A stretch of 8,980 nucleotides of DNA from Micrococcales bacterium UBA3913 (lineage in GTDB: Bacteria; Actinomycetota; Actinomycetes; Actinomycetales; Microbacteriaceae): contig DGEZ01000124.1 of NCBI GenBank assembly GCA_002391425.1, positions 1 through 8,980 of the forward strand, in the 5' to 3' direction. Below, piece after piece: positions 6,252 through 8,980 of this stretch; positions within the stretch are counted from its first letter, which is position 1, and the number at the start of each line of letters is the position of its first letter. The notes under the pieces are model-generated. The model was not told the origin of the DNA, did no database searches, and saw only the letters and a program-made list of their open reading frames with translations. Position numbers and translations under genes: made by a program.

Positions 6252-7412
6252 GTGCGAATCATCATCGGATGCGATACGTTCTCGCCCGACGTCAATGGAG
6301 CCGCGCGTTTCGCTGAGCGACTTGCCGCAGGGCTGGTCAAGCGGGGCCACGACGTGCACATCGTGGCCCCGGCCAGCTCGCGGCGCACCTCGGGCACGCG
6401 TCCAGAGGTGGTCGAGGGCGAGACCATGACCGTCCACCGGCTGCCCAGTTGGCGCTGGTACCCCCATGACTGGTTGCGGTTCGTGCTCCCCTGGACGATC
6501 CGCCGGAGGGCTGCCCGGATTATCGACGCGGTGCAGCCGGACGCCATCCACATCCAGTCCTACGTCATCGTCGGCCGGGGATTGGCCCTGGAGGGACACC
6601 TGCGTGGCATCCGGTTGATCGGGACGAATCACCTCATGCCCGAGAATGCACTGGACTTCACCGTCCTGCCGAAGTCCTGGATGGACTGGTTCGTGGCGAC
6701 GCAGTGGCGTGCTGCAGGACGAATCTTCGGGCTCTGTGAAGCGGTGACGACCCCGACAAAGCGTGCCGCGGAGTTCCTGGAGGGGAATACCGGTCTGCGT
6801 GGAGTCATCCCGATCAGCTGCGGAATCGACACGCACAACTACCGCGCTGTGATAGGTCCGCGCGCGGCCAAGCGGGTGCTCTTCGTCGGACGGCTCACAA
6901 CGGAGAAGCAGGTGGATGTGCTGCTGCGTGCCTTCGCTGCGCTCCCGGCCGGTATCGCCGATGGTCTGGACATCGTCGGGGGCGGGGATCAGGCCCGGCA
7001 CTATGAGGACGTCGCTCGTACACTGAATCTGGGCGACCGGGTCGTGTTCCACGGCAGGGTAGATGAGCAGACACTCCACCAGCGATACACGGATGCGGCA
7101 CTGTTCGTGATGCCGTCGATCGCCGAACTGCAGAGCATTTCCACCATGGAGGCGATGGCGTCCGGTCTGCCCGTCGTGGCCGCGGACGCGATGGCCCTGC
7201 CCCACCTGGTTCGCTCCGGCGAGAACGGATACCTGTTCGCCCCGGGGGATGCAGGGGATCTGGCGCAGAAGATGACGGAGGTCCTCACTGCGGCTCCGGA
7301 GGAGTACGAGCGCATGCAGCAGGCCTCGTTGGATGCGCTTCGGGTACACGACATCAATCGCACGCTCGATACGTTCGAGGCCCTCTACCGAGGCGAGGAT
7401 GTCCGCCCCTGA
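6252..7412 (+). CDS. GT4-type glycosyltransferase (GT-B fold)
   Basis: Transfers a sugar from a nucleotide-sugar donor, with retention expected for family GT4; it is probably peripheral at the inner face of the membrane, acting on a glycolipid or glycan acceptor; 386 aa. The N-terminal acceptor domain opens with RIIIGCDTFSPDVNGAARF, where the D-x-N-G-A loop is typical of GT4 enzymes. The C-terminal donor domain has FVGRLTTEK (211-219), with R214 and K219 in the usual phosphate-binding positions, the IVGGGD stretch at 241-246, and an E-x7-E motif at E292/E300. The GTG start at 6252 follows AAGGAG at 6235-6240 (11-nt spacing, rather long). The in-frame GTG at 6189 lies upstream of the candidate -10 and adds 21 residues before the conserved beta strand, so it is rejected. 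The stop overlaps the next glycosyltransferase. Donor and acceptor cannot be read; mannosyl- or glucosyl-transfer to a lipid is plausible, as in actinobacterial relatives. Confidence 0.9.
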   Translation: MRIIIGCDTFSPDVNGAARFAERLAAGLVKRGHDVHIVAPASSRRTSGTRPEVVEGETMTVHRLPSWRWYPHDWLRFVLPWTIRRRAARIIDAVQPDAIHIQSYVIVGRGLALEGHLRGIRLIGTNHLMPENALDFTVLPKSWMDWFVATQWRAAGRIFGLCEAVTTPTKRAAEFLEGNTGLRGVIPISCGIDTHNYRAVIGPRAAKRVLFVGRLTTEKQVDVLLRAFAALPAGIADGLDIVGGGDQARHYEDVARTLNLGDRVVFHGRVDEQTLHQRYTDAALFVMPSIAELQSISTMEAMASGLPVVAADAMALPHLVRSGENGYLFAPGDAGDLAQKMTEVLTAAPEEYERMQQASLDALRVHDINRTLDTFEALYRGEDVRP

Positions 7413-8508
7413 GGATGCGCGTCGCAGGCTTCTGTTCGACGCGCGCTACATCCGTCCGGGCTCCCCGGATGGGATCGGACGGTACTCCCGTGAGCTTGCG
7501 CATGCGGTAGCCGAACAGATTCCCCCGGGGTGGCAGGTCGCGTTCATCATCTCGGATCCGCGCCAGCGCGACGCGCTCCCGCCGGGCAGCGCCGTCGTTC
7601 CCCTGTGGGCTCCGACATCGTGGCGAGAGCCCTGGGCTGCCCTCCGCCTGAACCGTGAGCATCCGGATGTGGTCTTTTCCCCGATGCAGACGATCGGGAC
7701 GGCGGGACGACGCTTTCGCGCGATCGTGACGCTGCATGACCTCATCTACTACCGGCACCGCACTCCTCCGAAGGACATGCCGGGGCCCATCCGCGTGGGT
7801 TGGCGGCTCTTCCACCTGAGCTATCTTCCCCAGCGGATCATCCTCAACGCAGCGGACGCGGTGTGCACCGTGTCGGAGACGAGCCGCCGACAGATTCTTG
7901 CGGCGCGCTTGACGCGCCGACCCCTCCTGGTTGTCTCCAATGCGGCAGTCGGGTTTCCGGGCATGTGCGTGAGGCCATCGGCGTCAGACGTGGTGAACCT
8001 GGTGTACATGGGGTCGTTCATGGGCTACAAGAATGTCGAGACGTTGGTGCGTGCCGCCGGCGTGCTGGGTGCGGGGTATCGGCTTCACCTGTTGTCGCGG
8101 ATCAGCGAGGAGCGGGAGCAGCAGTTGCGTCGTATCGACGCACGTGCGCGGCTCGTGTTTCACCATGGGGTCAGCGACGAGGAGTATGCGCGCGTGTTGC
8201 AGGACAGAGCCATTCTTGTGACCGCCAGCGAGGATGAGGGGTATGGCCTGCCTGTCGCGGAGGCGCTGGCGACTGGGGTACCGGCGGTGGTCAGTGACCT
8301 GGATATCTTCCACGAAGTGGCCGGGGAGGGGGCCGTGTACTTCGCACCGACGGACGCTCAGCAGCTCGCCGACCGGGTGCGGTCCTTGCGCGATCCCGCC
8401 CAGTGGGAGCGCGTCGTGGCCGCGGGCCGGGCGCATCTTCGCCGTTTCTCCTGGCAGCAGTCGGCGCAGACGCTGTGGCACGCTGTTCGCGAACTCGCCA
8501 GAGATTGA
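7399..8508 (+). CDS. GT4-type glycosyltransferase, second of pair
   Basis: A second retaining-type GT-B glycosyltransferase, 369 aa, probably acting in the same glycan or glycolipid pathway as its upstream neighbour. The N-terminus, LLFDARYIRPGSPDGIGRYS (11-30), matches the D-x-R...GIGRY start common in bacterial GT4 mannosyl- and rhamnosyltransferases of cell-surface polysaccharides, and TLHDLIYYRH (111-120) is another typical acceptor-domain motif. The donor domain has VYMGSFMGYKNVETLV (202-217), with K211 in the phosphate-binding position, and E-x7-E at E280/E288 in SEDEGYGLPVAEAL. The ATG at 7399 lies inside the upstream gene (14-nt overlap) with GAGG at 7390-7393; the in-frame ATG at 7333 would overlap by 80 nt and is unlikely. 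The overlap implies translational coupling. The two proteins differ enough not to be a recent duplication. No sugar-nucleotide synthesis gene is in view to reveal the donor. Confidence 0.9.
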   Translation: MSAPEDARRRLLFDARYIRPGSPDGIGRYSRELAHAVAEQIPPGWQVAFIISDPRQRDALPPGSAVVPLWAPTSWREPWAALRLNREHPDVVFSPMQTIGTAGRRFRAIVTLHDLIYYRHRTPPKDMPGPIRVGWRLFHLSYLPQRIILNAADAVCTVSETSRRQILAARLTRRPLLVVSNAAVGFPGMCVRPSASDVVNLVYMGSFMGYKNVETLVRAAGVLGAGYRLHLLSRISEEREQQLRRIDARARLVFHHGVSDEEYARVLQDRAILVTASEDEGYGLPVAEALATGVPAVVSDLDIFHEVAGEGAVYFAPTDAQQLADRVRSLRDPAQWERVVAAGRAHLRRFSWQQSAQTLWHAVRELARD

Positions 8509-8547
8509 TACCGACCCGGCGGTGCTCGCCGAGTAGCGCAGGAGGTC

Positions 8548-8967
8548 TTACTGCTTGGGCGCCTGCGGCCCATTCTCGTCTGTCTGCGCCGCCGACGGCT
8601 GGGCAGGCGGCTGTGCAGGAGGGGTCTGCGCTGGTGGGATGGGCGGTGTGCCGTAGCTGGTAGGCCCCGGGTATGGCGGCAGGGGAGGCGGCGCGTAACC
8701 ACCGGGTGGCTGCGTGTTCGTTGGCGGAGCAGGCATGGGGGCAGCTGTTGGCGGGACAGCGGGGAACGGAGCCGGTTGCCCGTATGACTGCGGTGGTGTC
8801 GCGGGGGGAGCGGGAGGCATGTACCCGGGTGGTGGATATCCGCCGGCCTGCGGGTAGCCTGGGGCCGCCGAGGGGTTCCACCCGGGGCTGGGCTGTCCAT
8901 AGGGTGCCTGCGGGTATCCGGCCGCGCCATACGGGTACGGGTAGGGGCCTGCCGGTGGGACTGGCAC
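8548..8967 (-). CDS. Pro/Tyr/Gly-rich low-complexity protein, 5'-truncated by contig end
   Basis: The frame reads from the contig end to a TAA (complement of 8548-8550), giving 140 codons with the stop. Of the 139 residues about 51 are Pro (37%) and 12 are Tyr, with many Gly, Ala and Gln and approximate repeats such as GYPQA and APYGQ. It ends in a short, more polar tail, DENGPQAPKQ. No membrane segment, signal peptide or catalytic motif is visible. Similar Pro/Tyr/Gly-rich stretches occur as disordered tails of actinobacterial membrane or envelope proteins, and this may be the C-terminal tail of such a protein rather than a whole protein. The apparent GTG start at 8967 is simply the first native codon after the adapter, so the real start is unknown. 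It is convergent with the glycosyltransferase gene, with a 39-nt gap. Function unknown; the strongly biased composition makes frame conservation hard to judge, hence moderate confidence. Confidence 0.65.
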   Translation of the reverse strand: MPVPPAGPYPYPYGAAGYPQAPYGQPSPGWNPSAAPGYPQAGGYPPPGYMPPAPPATPPQSYGQPAPFPAVPPTAAPMPAPPTNTQPPGGYAPPPLPPYPGPTSYGTPPIPPAQTPPAQPPAQPSAAQTDENGPQAPKQ

Positions 8968-8980
8968 CTGTCTCTTATAC
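8968..8980 (-). other. Partial Nextera/Tn5 mosaic-end adapter (artefact)
   Basis: CTGTCTCTTATAC is the reverse complement of the last 13 bases of the same mosaic end seen at 1-19. It is residual library adapter in the orientation expected for the far end of a tagmented fragment; native sequence stops at 8967. Confidence 0.95.

Noticed and set aside
6207..7349. Minus-strand open frame of about 380 codons across the first glycosyltransferase.
   Set aside because: Antisense shadow; the + strand frame has clear GT4 motifs and a ribosome binding site.
8517..8531. CGGCG-GTGCT-CGCCG hairpin between the convergent genes as a bidirectional terminator.
   Set aside because: Only five base pairs and no T run on either side; such short GC hairpins are frequent by chance in this composition.
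1..8980. Inverted mosaic ends suggesting a Tn5-like transposon spanning the window.
   Set aside because: The sequence is the engineered Nextera mosaic end, lies at the extreme contig termini, is incomplete at one end, and no transposase is present.

Overview
The window is 8980 bp of high-GC DNA with actinobacterial character: dense + strand genes, short overlaps between neighbours, GTG starts and a strong G/C bias at codon third positions. The protein types point to the Actinomycetales or Bifidobacteriales, but I cannot name a genus from sequence reading alone. Both ends carry Tn5/Nextera library adapter sequence (1-19 and 8968-8980). The native DNA is therefore about 20-8967, and both terminal genes are cut by the ends of the assembly, not by biology.

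Layout. (1) Positions 20-1583 hold a 5'-truncated HAD-superfamily phosphatase whose stop overlaps the GTG start of a D-isomer-specific 2-hydroxyacid dehydrogenase; this looks like a two-gene metabolic unit. (2) Positions 1584-1728 are non-coding and end in a perfect 20-bp palindrome, GTGAGTGAGCGCTCACTCAC, which abuts a -10-like TATGAT. (3) Positions 1729-6123 form a tetR-ABC-ABC operon: a TetR-family repressor followed by two half-transporter ABC exporters that overlap at ATGA. The two nucleotide-binding domains have complementary defects. The first has Asp for the catalytic Glu and Gln for the H-loop His; the second has ISAGQ in place of LSGGQ. This is the signature of a heterodimeric exporter with one degenerate and one competent ATP site, and the subunit lengths (579 and 663 aa) and the Gly/Pro-rich leader of the larger one resemble Bacillus BmrC/BmrD (YheI/YheH). 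(4) Positions 6252-8508 hold two GT4-type (GT-B fold) glycosyltransferases whose coding regions overlap by 14 nt, probably one transcription unit for a glycolipid or surface glycan. (5) Positions 8548-8967, on the minus strand and convergent with the glycosyltransferases, hold the end of a Pro/Tyr/Gly-rich low-complexity protein cut by the contig end.

How the parts work together. The central module is a self-contained inducible efflux system: the repressor most likely sits on the palindrome that overlaps its own promoter and is released by a ligand, which then allows exporter expression. The flanking metabolic and glycosyltransferase genes have no visible functional tie to it.

I see no CRISPR array, tRNA, rRNA, natural insertion sequence or phage gene. 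The most interesting points are the composite degenerate/competent ATP-site architecture and the operator-overlapping, possibly leaderless tetR promoter. I did not find a clearly undescribed system.
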